Source: an uncultured Collinsella sp. (GTDB lineage: Bacteria > Actinomycetota > Coriobacteriia > Coriobacteriales > Coriobacteriaceae). From it: a DNA stretch of 16,122 nt. The stretch covers positions 1-16,122 of the forward strand of contig CABUHP010000014.1 in NCBI GenBank assembly GCA_902491415.1, written 5' to 3'. This document shows positions 5,284 through 12,490 of this stretch, piece by piece. Positions within the stretch are counted from its first letter, which is position 1. Each line of letters starts with the position of its first letter. The notes beneath the pieces are model-generated. The model was not told the DNA's origin, did no database searches, and worked only from the letters and a program-made list of their open reading frames with translations. A program made the translations under genes and the position numbers.

Positions 5284-6804
5284 TTAGCTCTGGCGGTAAT
5301 GGTCAAAGAAGTCGGCGAGGTCTTCGAGGGACTCTTTGAGTACTTCCATGCGTGGCAGGTACACGATACGGAAGTGGTCGGGCTCAGCCCAGTTGAAGCC
5401 GCCGCCGCGCGTGATCAGAATCTTCTTCTCGTGCAGCAGGTCAAGGGCGAACTGCTCGTCATCGGTGATGTTGAACTTCTTCACATCCATCTTGGGGAAG
5501 ATGTAGAACGCCGCGCGCGGCTTAACCACCGAGATGCCGTCAATCTTGTTGAGCGCCTCATACACAAAGTTGCGCTGCTCGTAGACGCGGCCGCCGGGAC
5601 GGATGTAGTCGTTAACGGACTGATGACCACCGAGTGCCGTCTGAACGATCGACTGAGCCGGCACGTTGGAGCACAGGCGCATGTTGGAGAGCATGTTAAT
5701 GCCCATGATGAAGTCGCTCATGCAGCGCTGGTTGCCCGAAAGCACCATCCAGCCAATACGATAGCCCGCGATCATGTGCGACTTGGAAAGGCCGCTAAAG
5801 GTGACGCAGGGCAGATCAGGAGCGAGCGAGGCAATCGAGACGTGCTCGTAACCGTCCATGCACAGGCGGTCGTAGATCTCATCGGCAAAGATCATCAGCT
5901 GATGCCTGCGTGCAACCTCGACGATGCCCTCGAGCACCTCGCGCGGGTAGACCGAGCCCGTGGGGTTGTTGGGGTTGATGATGACGAGGGCTTTGGTCGC
6001 GCTCGTGATCTTGGACTCCATATCCTCCAGGTCGGGATACCAATCCGCCTGCTCATCGCACAGATAGTGCACAGGATGACCGCCGGCAAGGGTTGCGCAC
6101 GCCGTCCAGAGCGGATAGTCGGGGCTGGGGATCAGAATCTCGTCGCCATTGTCGAGCAGCGCGTTCATCGAAAGCTGAATGAGCTCGGACACGCCGTTGC
6201 CCGTGTAGATATGCTCCATCTGAACGTTGGGCAGGCCCTTGATCTGCGAATACTGCATGATCGCCTTGCGCGCGGAGAACAGGCCACGCGAGTTGGAATA
6301 GCCTTCGCAGTCGGGCAGCTGCTGGCGCATGTCCTTGATGACCTCATCGGGCGTGCGGAAACCGAAGGGCGCCGGGTTGCCGATATTGAGCTTGAGGATG
6401 CGCTCGCCCTCGTCCTCCATACGGGCGGCCTCGTCGACGACGGGACCGCGCACGTCATACAGGACGTTATCGAGCTTGGTGGATTTAGAAAAAGTACGCA
6501 TGGTGGCGCTCCTTGCAATTTGAGCTGAGGGATGGGGTTCGGGCTTGGAATCGTTGCGGGAAGATGATTCCTCGCCTTGGTCGGCGTCACCGGCGAGCAG
6601 CCAGGTAACATCGACCTCCAAAATACGGGCGAGCAGCTCTGCCACATCGCGCCGCGGAATCGTCTTGCCGCTCACATATTGGCTCATCTGACTCTTGCCG
6701 AGTTTTTTGCCGAGCATCTCCGATGCGCGGATTACGTCCGACTGGCGAACGTCGCGATCGGACATAGTCTGTCGCAGGCGATCGCTAAACGTCTCTTGGG
6801 CCAC
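5284..6804 (-). CDS. XRE helix-turn-helix fused to AlaA-like aminotransferase
   Basis: A 506-aa fusion. Residues ~5-70 are an XRE/Cro-type helix-turn-helix (KSQMSQYVSGKTIPRRD), followed by a charged linker (~72-101). From Met102 the sequence follows E. coli AlaA closely: LNIGNPAPFGF, GNGVSELIQ, SPDYPLWTA, INPNNPTGSVY, FADEIYDRL, catalytic Lys341 in SGLSKS, and HFRIVYLPR near the end. The PLP site looks intact, so alanine-pyruvate or glutamate-pyruvate transaminase activity is expected. I chose GTG 6804 because AAGGAGG lies 5 bases upstream; a GTG at 6843 has no ribosome site. The arrangement parallels MocR fusions but with a different DNA-binding domain. It could be a PLP- or amino-acid-sensing regulator, a self-regulating enzyme, or both. 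Confidence 0.93.
   Translation of the reverse strand: MAQETFSDRLRQTMSDRDVRQSDVIRASEMLGKKLGKSQMSQYVSGKTIPRRDVAELLARILEVDVTWLLAGDADQGEESSSRNDSKPEPHPSAQIARSATMRTFSKSTKLDNVLYDVRGPVVDEAARMEDEGERILKLNIGNPAPFGFRTPDEVIKDMRQQLPDCEGYSNSRGLFSARKAIMQYSQIKGLPNVQMEHIYTGNGVSELIQLSMNALLDNGDEILIPSPDYPLWTACATLAGGHPVHYLCDEQADWYPDLEDMESKITSATKALVIINPNNPTGSVYPREVLEGIVEVARRHQLMIFADEIYDRLCMDGYEHVSIASLAPDLPCVTFSGLSKSHMIAGYRIGWMVLSGNQRCMSDFIMGINMLSNMRLCSNVPAQSIVQTALGGHQSVNDYIRPGGRVYEQRNFVYEALNKIDGISVVKPRAAFYIFPKMDVKKFNITDDEQFALDLLHEKKILITRGGGFNWAEPDHFRIVYLPRMEVLKESLEDLADFFDHYRQS
6499..6514 (-). promoter_or_regulatory. Internal ribosome site and ATG at the aminotransferase domain
   Basis: Inside the fusion gene, AAGGAG (minus strand, plus 6509-6514) stands 7 bases before an in-frame ATG (6499-6501) that encodes Met102, exactly where AlaA-like proteins normally begin. 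It could yield an enzyme-only product of 405 aa alongside the full-length fusion. Confidence 0.6.
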
Positions 6805-6825
6805 TAGAACCTCCTTGCTGGCAAA

Positions 6826-6907
6826 GTTCAATTTACAGAACACGAATTGAACCTGAGTTCAATTTAGGCAGCAGTATAGCGCGGCGCATTATCCGAAAGT
6901 TCAATTT
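6826..6907. promoter_or_regulatory. Reiterated GTTCAATT operator array
   Basis: GTTCAATTT occurs at 6826-6834, 6857-6865 and 6899-6907, and its near-complement GAATTGAAC at 6844-6852. The middle two sites form a perfect dyad, AATTGAAC-CTGA-GTTCAATT (6845-6864). They cover the whole upstream region of the XRE-aminotransferase gene. A TATACT lies between sites on the minus strand. Spacings of 31 and 42 bp suit same-face binding. Autoregulation by the XRE domain is the likely reading. Confidence 0.65.
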
Positions 6908-6915
6908 CAAAAATA

Positions 6916-6969
6916 AAATGAGCCAAACCTCGAGATTTATCCCAAAGCGACAACGGCGTGCGCTCATTT
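6916..6969 (-). terminator. Possible terminator of the LysR-type gene
   Basis: On the minus strand AAATGAGC (plus 6962-6969, overlapping the stop codon) pairs with GCTCATTT (plus 6916-6923), followed by TATTTTT. The 38-base loop is long, so confidence is low. Confidence 0.35.
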
Positions 6970-7825
6970 AGAGGTATTCAAGGAATCGAGCGGCGGCAAG
7001 TGAAACATCGGCCGTTCGATATATGGCGTTGATCTGCCGATGGGGATGTCCTTCGAGCGAACGAATGGCGACATTGAACTGGCAGCGGCGCAAGATGAGC
7101 GCCGGAAGGACGCTCACGCCCAGGCCGTCCTCGACCATGGCCATAATCGCATAGTCATCCCAGGTCGACAGCTTTGAGCGCACGGTCAGCCCCGCCCGAC
7201 GGAACAGCGGCGTAATCTCGTCATCGGTGCCGCGTTCCAGCAGAATAAACTGCTCGTTGGCCAAATCGGCAAGAGAGACGACCTCTTCAGTGGCAAGCAA
7301 AGAGTCTGCCGGCACTACCGCCATCAACTCGTCGCGCACCAAAGACCGCGACGTCATGCCATTTTCTCGGGGCTCATGCGGGATAAAGCCCAGATCGCAG
7401 CGGCCCTCTGCCACCCATTGTTCAATCTCTGAATAGTCACCCATCAGCAACTCGTAATCAATGTCTGGATAATCGGCACGAAAACGAGCAATCACCGGCG
7501 GCAGCACGTGGGTCGCCACGCTCGAAAACGTACCGATGCAGATTTTGCCGCGCATGAGCCCGCGCATCTCATCCACGCGTCGCTGCAAGCGAACGAATTC
7601 CTCGCAGAGCGCCTCGACAGCCGGCATGACCTGCCGCCCGTCAGCAGAAAGAGCCACGCCCTCGCGACTGCGGTCGAGCACCTTAAAGCCCCAATCGGCC
7701 TCAAGATCGGCCACCATGCGGCTCACGCCCGATTGCGAATAGCTCAGGCGCTCGGCGGCGCGCGTAAAGCTTCCGGCGCGCACTGTCTCGAGCAGCACCT
7801 GCATCTTTTGAATATTCGTTTCCAC
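6968..7825 (-). CDS. LysR-family transcriptional regulator
   Basis: A 285-aa LysR-type regulator. The N-terminal winged helix (~1-60) reads MQVLLETVRAGSFTRAAERLSYSQSGVSRMVADLE, shown here in part, followed by a linker helix and a periplasmic-binding-like effector domain (~85-285; GKICIGTFSS, DLGFIPHEP, GLGVSVLP). The start is GTG 7825, with GGAGG 6 bases upstream; an ATG at 7846 lacks a ribosome site. It is divergent from the EamA exporter at 7944, the usual arrangement when a LysR protein controls its neighbour. The effector is unknown. The LysR family is certain; the target is inferred. Confidence 0.94.
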   Translation of the reverse strand: METNIQKMQVLLETVRAGSFTRAAERLSYSQSGVSRMVADLEADWGFKVLDRSREGVALSADGRQVMPAVEALCEEFVRLQRRVDEMRGLMRGKICIGTFSSVATHVLPPVIARFRADYPDIDYELLMGDYSEIEQWVAEGRCDLGFIPHEPRENGMTSRSLVRDELMAVVPADSLLATEEVVSLADLANEQFILLERGTDDEITPLFRRAGLTVRSKLSTWDDYAIMAMVEDGLGVSVLPALILRRCQFNVAIRSLEGHPHRQINAIYRTADVSLAAARFLEYL

Positions 7826-7843
7826 GGCAGTCCTCCACCCTTG

Positions 7844-7913
7844 CATGAGCTTTTGTCATGTCAGCCATGCATTATATTCGCTTTTCTTCTAAAGCCAGTT
7901 CACCCATAGTGAA
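7844..7913. promoter_or_regulatory. LysR/EamA divergent control region with two dyads
   Basis: TTCAC-CCATA-GTGAA (7899-7913) is a perfect dyad containing the T-N11-A pattern of LysR boxes and lies 30 bases before the exporter start. CATGA-N7-TCATG (7844-7860) lies in the lysR leader. A TATAAT for lysR is at plus 7871-7876 on the minus strand. The first dyad is the better candidate for the regulator's site. Confidence 0.5.
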
Positions 7914-7943
7914 GATGCTCGGATATAGAGGGGATGTCAGCGC

Positions 7944-8855
7944 ATGAACAACGGACTGTTTACGTACTTAGCAGCATTGCTATTGTTTGGCTCCAACGGC
8001 ATCATCGCCGCCGCCATCGCGCTGCCGAGCTCCGACATCGTGCTCCTGCGCACGTTTTTGGGTGCGCTCTCACTCGTTGTCATCCTCGTCACTACGCAAC
8101 GCCATAAGTTGCAGGCGCCATCTCGCCCCCGCGAAGCCGCAGCCCTCCTCCTCTCGGGAGCCGCGCTGGGCGCCAGCTGGATTTTTCTGTTCCGCGCCTA
8201 CCAGACGATCGGCGTCGGCGTATCCTCGCTGCTGTATTACTGCGGCCCCATCATCGTTATGGCCCTCTCCCCGCTCATTTTTGGCGAAAAGCTGACCGGT
8301 GGCAAAATCGCCGGCTTTATCGCCGTTGCTTGCGGTGCTTTTCTCATTGCAGCACAAGGTCTAGGCGGCAATATGCCCATTGCGGGTATCGCCTGCGGCA
8401 TCGCCTCGGCATTTTGCTATGCGCTGATGGTCATCGCTAGCAAGGGTGCGCCACACATCGAAGGCCTCGAGAACTCCACGCTCCAGGTGAGCGCCGCCTT
8501 TGTGACCGCGCTGGTCCTTACGCTCATCACGCAGGGCGCTCCCTTATTCCTGTCCGCCGGCGTCGCCGCCGGTATTGATTGGCGCGCCGTCGCCATGCTC
8601 GGCGTCGTCAACACTGGCATCGGTTGCCTGCTCTACTTTAGTGCCGTCGCCAAGCTGCCCGTCCAGACCGTCGCGGTTGTCGGCTACCTCGAGCCGCTTT
8701 CGGCCGTTGTATTCTCCGCCGTCCTTTTAGGCGAAGCCATAACACCAATCCGCCTAATGGGAGCCGCACTTATCATCGGCGGCGCGATTTTTTGCGAACT
8801 CGCCGGCAAACGCGCAAATGCCAAGGCCGGCATCGCCCAGACAGCACGTGCTTAA
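7944..8855 (+). CDS. EamA/DMT-family transporter
   Basis: A 303-aa inner-membrane protein of the drug/metabolite transporter superfamily. It has about ten hydrophobic helices in two homologous EamA halves (~1-135 and ~145-290), with typical helix ends such as SLLYYCGPIIVMALSPLIFGE (given in part) and GYLEPLSAVVFSAVLLGE, where the Glu after the fourth helix of each repeat is a family hallmark. Members export amino acids, metabolites or toxic compounds; the substrate cannot be told from sequence. GAGGGG lies 10 bases before ATG 7944, a slightly long spacing. Divergent lysR suggests inducible expression. Confidence 0.92.
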   Translation: MNNGLFTYLAALLLFGSNGIIAAAIALPSSDIVLLRTFLGALSLVVILVTTQRHKLQAPSRPREAAALLLSGAALGASWIFLFRAYQTIGVGVSSLLYYCGPIIVMALSPLIFGEKLTGGKIAGFIAVACGAFLIAAQGLGGNMPIAGIACGIASAFCYALMVIASKGAPHIEGLENSTLQVSAAFVTALVLTLITQGAPLFLSAGVAAGIDWRAVAMLGVVNTGIGCLLYFSAVAKLPVQTVAVVGYLEPLSAVVFSAVLLGEAITPIRLMGAALIIGGAIFCELAGKRANAKAGIAQTARA

Positions 8856-8857
8856 AA

Positions 8858-8942
8858 GCCCCTCTTCAGTTTTGAAGCAGGGGCGCGTCCGCGGTTATCA
8901 CATTGCAGCAAGCCATTCAGTGGATATGCCCCTGCTTTGAAA
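8858..8942. repeat. Mutually exclusive hairpins between the exporter and kup
   Basis: GCCCCTCTTCA (from 8858) pairs with TGAAGcAGGGGC (to 8884) two bases after the exporter stop codon. The right arm, AAGCAGGGGC (8875-8884), can instead pair with GCCCCTGCTT (8928-8937). Only one pairing can form at once. No T-run follows either, so a standard terminator or attenuator is not supported. Confidence 0.45.
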
Positions 8943-8959
8943 TGCTACCTGCGTACATG

Positions 8960-8983
8960 AATAATCCCCAGTTGAGGATTATT
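8960..8983. repeat. AT-rich palindrome upstream of kup
   Basis: AATAATCC (8960-8967) and GGATTATT (8976-8983) are perfect complements over an 8-base centre, and CA/TG inside can add two pairs. It may be an operator or a weak terminator of the exporter gene. Confidence 0.5.
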
Positions 8984-9038
8984 GTCTAAAATCACCCGAT
9001 GTGCCAAACTGCTCTTGTATGTATAAAGACGGCATAAA

Positions 9039-9063
9039 GGTTATCTGTCCCAGACAGATAACC
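9039..9063. promoter_or_regulatory. 25-bp palindrome directly before kup
   Basis: GGTTATCTGTC (9039-9049) and GACAGATAACC (9053-9063) are perfect 11-bp arms around CCA, ending 8 bases before the AAGGGAG ribosome site. A TATAAA at 9022-9027 would start transcription just before it. It could be a repressor operator near +1 or a stable hairpin at the 5' end of the kup mRNA. Confidence 0.6.
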
Positions 9064-9083
9064 GGATGTCTAAGGGAGTCCAC

Positions 9084-11312
9084 GTGGCACACAACAAATT
9101 GGAGGTAAGCCCCCAAGACCAGCGTAGTCAAGGCGGGCATGGAGCCATTCCCCTCTCCGCTGGCATGCTGCTCGTAACGCTCGGCGTCGTCTATGGCGAC
9201 ATCGGCACGAGTCCCATGTACACCATGAAATCAATCGTCGCCAACAACGGCGGCATCGGTACCGTCAGCGAGGACATGATCCTGGGCGCTCTTTCGCTCG
9301 TCATCTGGACCATGACGCTCGTGACCACGGTCAAGTACGTGGTAATCGCCATGAAGGCCGACAACCACAACGAAGGCGGCATCTTCGCCCTGTTCAGCCT
9401 CGTACGCAAGGTGGCACCATGGCTGATTCTGCCCGCCATGATCGGCGGTGCGGCACTGCTCGCTGACGGCATCCTCACCCCCGCCGTCACGGTCACCACA
9501 GCCATCGAGGGTCTGCGCACCATCGAATGGGGCCATGCGCTGCTGGGCGACGGCCAGACCAACGTCATCATCATCACCATCATCATTATCTGCGGCCTGT
9601 TTGCCATGCAGCGCGCCGGCACCTCGTCGATCGGCAAGCTCTTCGGCCCGCTCATGACACTATGGTTCCTGTTCTTGGCTGGCGCCGGTCTGTTCAACAT
9701 GCTCGGCAACCTGTCCATCTTGCGCGCGCTCAACCCCATTCGCGGCATCATGTTCCTGTTCTCGCCCATCAACCACTCGGGCATCATGGTGCTCGGCTTC
9801 GTTTTTCTGTCGACAACCGGTGCCGAGGCGCTCTATTCGGACATGGGTCACGTGGGCAAGGCAAACATCTATGCATCCTGGCCGTTTGTTAAGGCGGCCC
9901 TTATCCTCAACTATCTGGGTCAGGGAGCTTGGCTGCTCGCCAATAACTCCAACCCCCAGATGCTCGCGATGGATATCGTCAACCCGTTCTATATGATGCT
10001 CCCCGAGCCCCTACGCCCCTTTGCCATCGTGCTTTCGGCCGTGGCGGCCATCATCGCCTCACAGGCGCTCATCACCGGCTCGTTCTCGCTTGTATCCGAG
10101 GCAACGCGCCTCAACCTTATGCCGCACCTGCGCATCCACTACCCCAGCGACACCAAGGGCCAGCTCTACATTCCGCTCGTCAATAACATCATGTGGGTCG
10201 GCTGCATCTTCATCGTGCTGCTGTTCCAAAACTCCGAGCGCATGGAGAGTGCCTACGGCCTCGCCATTACCGTGACCATGCTTATGACCACCACGCTTTT
10301 GACGAGCTATATCGCCGGCATTCTCAAGCACAAGCTGGGCGCCTGCGTCTTCGTCCTGCTCTTCGGCGCCATTGAGCTGTGCTTTTTCGCCTCGTGCCTC
10401 ACCATGTTCTTTGACGGCGGCTATGTGATGATCTTCTTGGCCGCACTGCTGTTTGGCCTTATGTATGTGTGGCGCCGCGGCACCGCCATCGAGCGCACGC
10501 AGACGATTCTGCTGCCCGTCTCCAAGTACATCGACCAGCTCAATCGCCTGCGCAATGACGAGACCTATCCCGTGCTCGCCGACAATCTGGTATTTCTCAC
10601 CAACAGCCCCGACCCGCTCACACTCGACCGCGACGTGCTCTATTCCATCCTGGACAAGCATCCCAAGCGCGCCAAGGCATATTGGTTCATCAACGTGCAC
10701 GTTACCGACGAACCCTATACGCACGAGTATTCCGTCGAGACCTTTGGCACGGACTTTTTGTTCCGCGTGCGCCTGGACCTGGGCTTTAAGGTCAACCAGC
10801 GCGTCAACGCCTATCTGCGTCAGATCGTCGGCGACTTGATGGCATCGGGCGAGCTGCCGCCGCAACATCACACCTACTCCATCTACGAGACGCGCGGCAA
10901 CGTAGGTGACTTCCGCTTTTGCATGCTGCGCAAGATGCTTGCCCCCGAAACGGACATCAACCGCAATGACCACCGCGTGATGGCCATCAAGTACGCCGTC
11001 CGCCGCGCCTGCGGAAGCCCGGCACGCTGGTACGGTCTCGAGAACTCGGCCATCATCATTGAGTACGTACCGCTCTTTGCCCGCATGCGCCCGGCCGTCA
11101 AACTTGTGCGCACCCAGGTGCCGCTCGAGGTTCAGATCGAAGAGGCCGAGGAAATGGAGGTCGACATCTTCTCGGACGACTTGGTCAACGGCAACGAGGC
11201 CGGTAGGGACATGAACGTCGATCCCACCGAGCTGCTCGAGAGCGTCGCCGATACGCCCGAACAGCAACTCGACGGACTCGAGAGCACCCAGTTCAACGAC
11301 GCCAACTTCTAA
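9084..11312 (+). CDS. kup: Kup-family potassium uptake protein
   Basis: Potassium:proton symporter of the KUP/HAK/KT family in the cytoplasmic membrane, 742 aa from GTG 9084. It carries the family signature GVVYGDIGTSPMY near the N-terminus, DNHNEGGIFAL, about twelve membrane helices to roughly residue 460, then a ~280-residue cytosolic C-terminal domain ending in an acidic tail. GTG 9084 has AAGGGAG at 5-base spacing; the ATG at 9066 falls right after the palindrome, without a ribosome site. E. coli Kup is 622 aa, so the C-terminal part is long. In other Gram-positives such genes can be controlled by c-di-AMP; I see no ydaO-type aptamer here. Confidence 0.95.
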   Translation: MAHNKLEVSPQDQRSQGGHGAIPLSAGMLLVTLGVVYGDIGTSPMYTMKSIVANNGGIGTVSEDMILGALSLVIWTMTLVTTVKYVVIAMKADNHNEGGIFALFSLVRKVAPWLILPAMIGGAALLADGILTPAVTVTTAIEGLRTIEWGHALLGDGQTNVIIITIIIICGLFAMQRAGTSSIGKLFGPLMTLWFLFLAGAGLFNMLGNLSILRALNPIRGIMFLFSPINHSGIMVLGFVFLSTTGAEALYSDMGHVGKANIYASWPFVKAALILNYLGQGAWLLANNSNPQMLAMDIVNPFYMMLPEPLRPFAIVLSAVAAIIASQALITGSFSLVSEATRLNLMPHLRIHYPSDTKGQLYIPLVNNIMWVGCIFIVLLFQNSERMESAYGLAITVTMLMTTTLLTSYIAGILKHKLGACVFVLLFGAIELCFFASCLTMFFDGGYVMIFLAALLFGLMYVWRRGTAIERTQTILLPVSKYIDQLNRLRNDETYPVLADNLVFLTNSPDPLTLDRDVLYSILDKHPKRAKAYWFINVHVTDEPYTHEYSVETFGTDFLFRVRLDLGFKVNQRVNAYLRQIVGDLMASGELPPQHHTYSIYETRGNVGDFRFCMLRKMLAPETDINRNDHRVMAIKYAVRRACGSPARWYGLENSAIIIEYVPLFARMRPAVKLVRTQVPLEVQIEEAEEMEVDIFSDDLVNGNEAGRDMNVDPTELLESVADTPEQQLDGLESTQFNDANF

Positions 11313-11334
11313 CACGCCACCAGCCATTGACGAC

Positions 11335-11372
11335 AACGGCCTCGCATCTCATAAGAGGTGCGAGGCCGTTTT
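11335..11372. terminator. Bidirectional terminator between kup and bsh
   Basis: AACGGCCTCGCA (11335-11346) pairs perfectly with TGCGAGGCCGTT (11359-11370), followed by TT to give four Ts on the plus strand. AA at the left base gives a short U-run for the minus direction too. It separates the convergent kup and bile salt hydrolase genes. Confidence 0.85.
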
Positions 11373-11393
11373 ATGTCGCAACGGACCAGTGAG

Positions 11394-12359
11394 CTACGAA
11401 CGACGCGGCTCGGGAACCACGAGCCTATCGGGGCTCGCGCCCTCAGCATCCATCAGGCTCACGTAGCGAATCGACGGATCCCCATACATCGCGTAGTAAT
11501 AATTGCCCGTGCGCGCGCTAAAGCATCCGGTGTAGATAGTCTTCTCGAACTTGCCGTCGCCCATCCTGGACGCCCCCTCAATCATCACCACGCCCTCGAG
11601 TGAACGGAACATGCGGACGACGTTTTCGGTCTCGCTCTCCTTTTGCGGATAATTGGCATTGAGGTACGCCGCCTTTACAAAACGGCTCGGCGAATAGCAA
11701 TCGCCCGGAATGCCGCGCATGCCGGCACCGGCTCCATAGGGCTTAAGCTCGGCGCCACGCCATGTCGCCGTCTGCGGAAAATCGCTTGTGGCTGTGATAT
11801 AGGTGCGCAGGTTTTCCATGTGCCACGGGAAGGTCGGCTGGTTGGCAAGGGTGTCGACCGGATCGTCGTATACATGCAGGCCGTCAGCCATCATCTCGAC
11901 CACGATGCTGCGCTGGCTGTCGCCGATAATCCAATGGAGCAGCGACACGCCCAATCCCTCTCCGGCAGATTTGGCGACAATCACCGTGTCGCGCAGCGCG
12001 GCCTCGACCTCATCGACCGTCGAGAACGTTGCTGCCACCCACAGGGGAAACTCATAGGCCGCGATATTGGTCTTTCCATCAACCGGGCCCTCGGCATACT
12101 CGGCATAGCCGGGAAAGTTGAGTCCCGCCACAGCCAGGCCCGCATCGTTACCGCAATCGAAAAACATGGGATAGTTCTTGTAATCGATGCACATACCGAT
12201 CACCGCGTGTGCCGCTGTCGCGTCGTCGATAAACGAATACGGAATGTGAAACCCGCGCGGCATCACGCGAACCTGTTGGCCGTAGTCAAAGCTCCAGTCG
12301 AGGTTGCGGCCCAGATACATGTGGCCAGAATTATCGGTAAATCGAATGCTCGTGCACAT
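11394..12359 (-). CDS. bsh: Bile salt hydrolase (choloylglycine hydrolase family)
   Basis: Ntn-family hydrolase that cleaves the amide bond of glycine- or taurine-conjugated bile salts. 321 aa from ATG 12359, preceded by GGGAGG 4 bases upstream; an in-frame ATG at 12422 would bury the nucleophile. Starting here exposes Cys2 after Met removal, as catalysis requires. Conserved residues are present at expected places: Arg18 and Asp21 in GRNLDW, Asn81 in GLNFPGYAEY (penicillin V acylases tend to have Tyr here), Asn173 in LANQPTF and Arg226 in SPSRFVKA. It is a single-gene unit between two terminators and expected to be cytoplasmic, with no signal peptide. A gut habitat is implied. Substrate preference cannot be read from this. 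Confidence 0.93.
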   Translation of the reverse strand: MCTSIRFTDNSGHMYLGRNLDWSFDYGQQVRVMPRGFHIPYSFIDDATAAHAVIGMCIDYKNYPMFFDCGNDAGLAVAGLNFPGYAEYAEGPVDGKTNIAAYEFPLWVAATFSTVDEVEAALRDTVIVAKSAGEGLGVSLLHWIIGDSQRSIVVEMMADGLHVYDDPVDTLANQPTFPWHMENLRTYITATSDFPQTATWRGAELKPYGAGAGMRGIPGDCYSPSRFVKAAYLNANYPQKESETENVVRMFRSLEGVVMIEGASRMGDGKFEKTIYTGCFSARTGNYYYAMYGDPSIRYVSLMDAEGASPDRLVVPEPRRS

Positions 12360-12422
12360 AGCGCCTCCCAGCTTTACGTTCTTGCTAAGGTTATTGTCAC
12401 CAAACAAAAAGGCGCTAAACAC

Positions 12423-12456
12423 AAAAGCCCGGACATGACAACAATGTCACGCCCGG
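12423..12456 (-). terminator. Terminator of the second deformylase-like gene
   Basis: On the minus strand CCGG and TGACA pair with TGTCA and CCGG (plus 12429-12432, 12436-12440, 12445-12449, 12453-12456) with a 3x3 internal loop, followed by TTTT. It lies 34 bases after the stop codon. Confidence 0.5.
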
Positions 12457-12490
12457 ACCAAAAGAGACGAAGTGAGGTGCCGTAGTCACC

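Noticed and set aside
5299..6528. 409-aa open frame antisense to the XRE-aminotransferase gene
   Set aside because: The minus-strand frame has clear family motifs across its length. The antisense frame has no recognisable domain and arises from GC-rich codon bias.
8856..9083. c-di-AMP (ydaO) riboswitch upstream of kup
   Set aside because: The conserved ydaO blocks are not recognisable; only simple palindromes are present.
10059..11336. 425-aa open frame antisense to kup
   Set aside because: It is the shadow of a strongly conserved transporter; the composition (Asp/His/Val/Gly-rich) is typical of antisense GC-rich reading.
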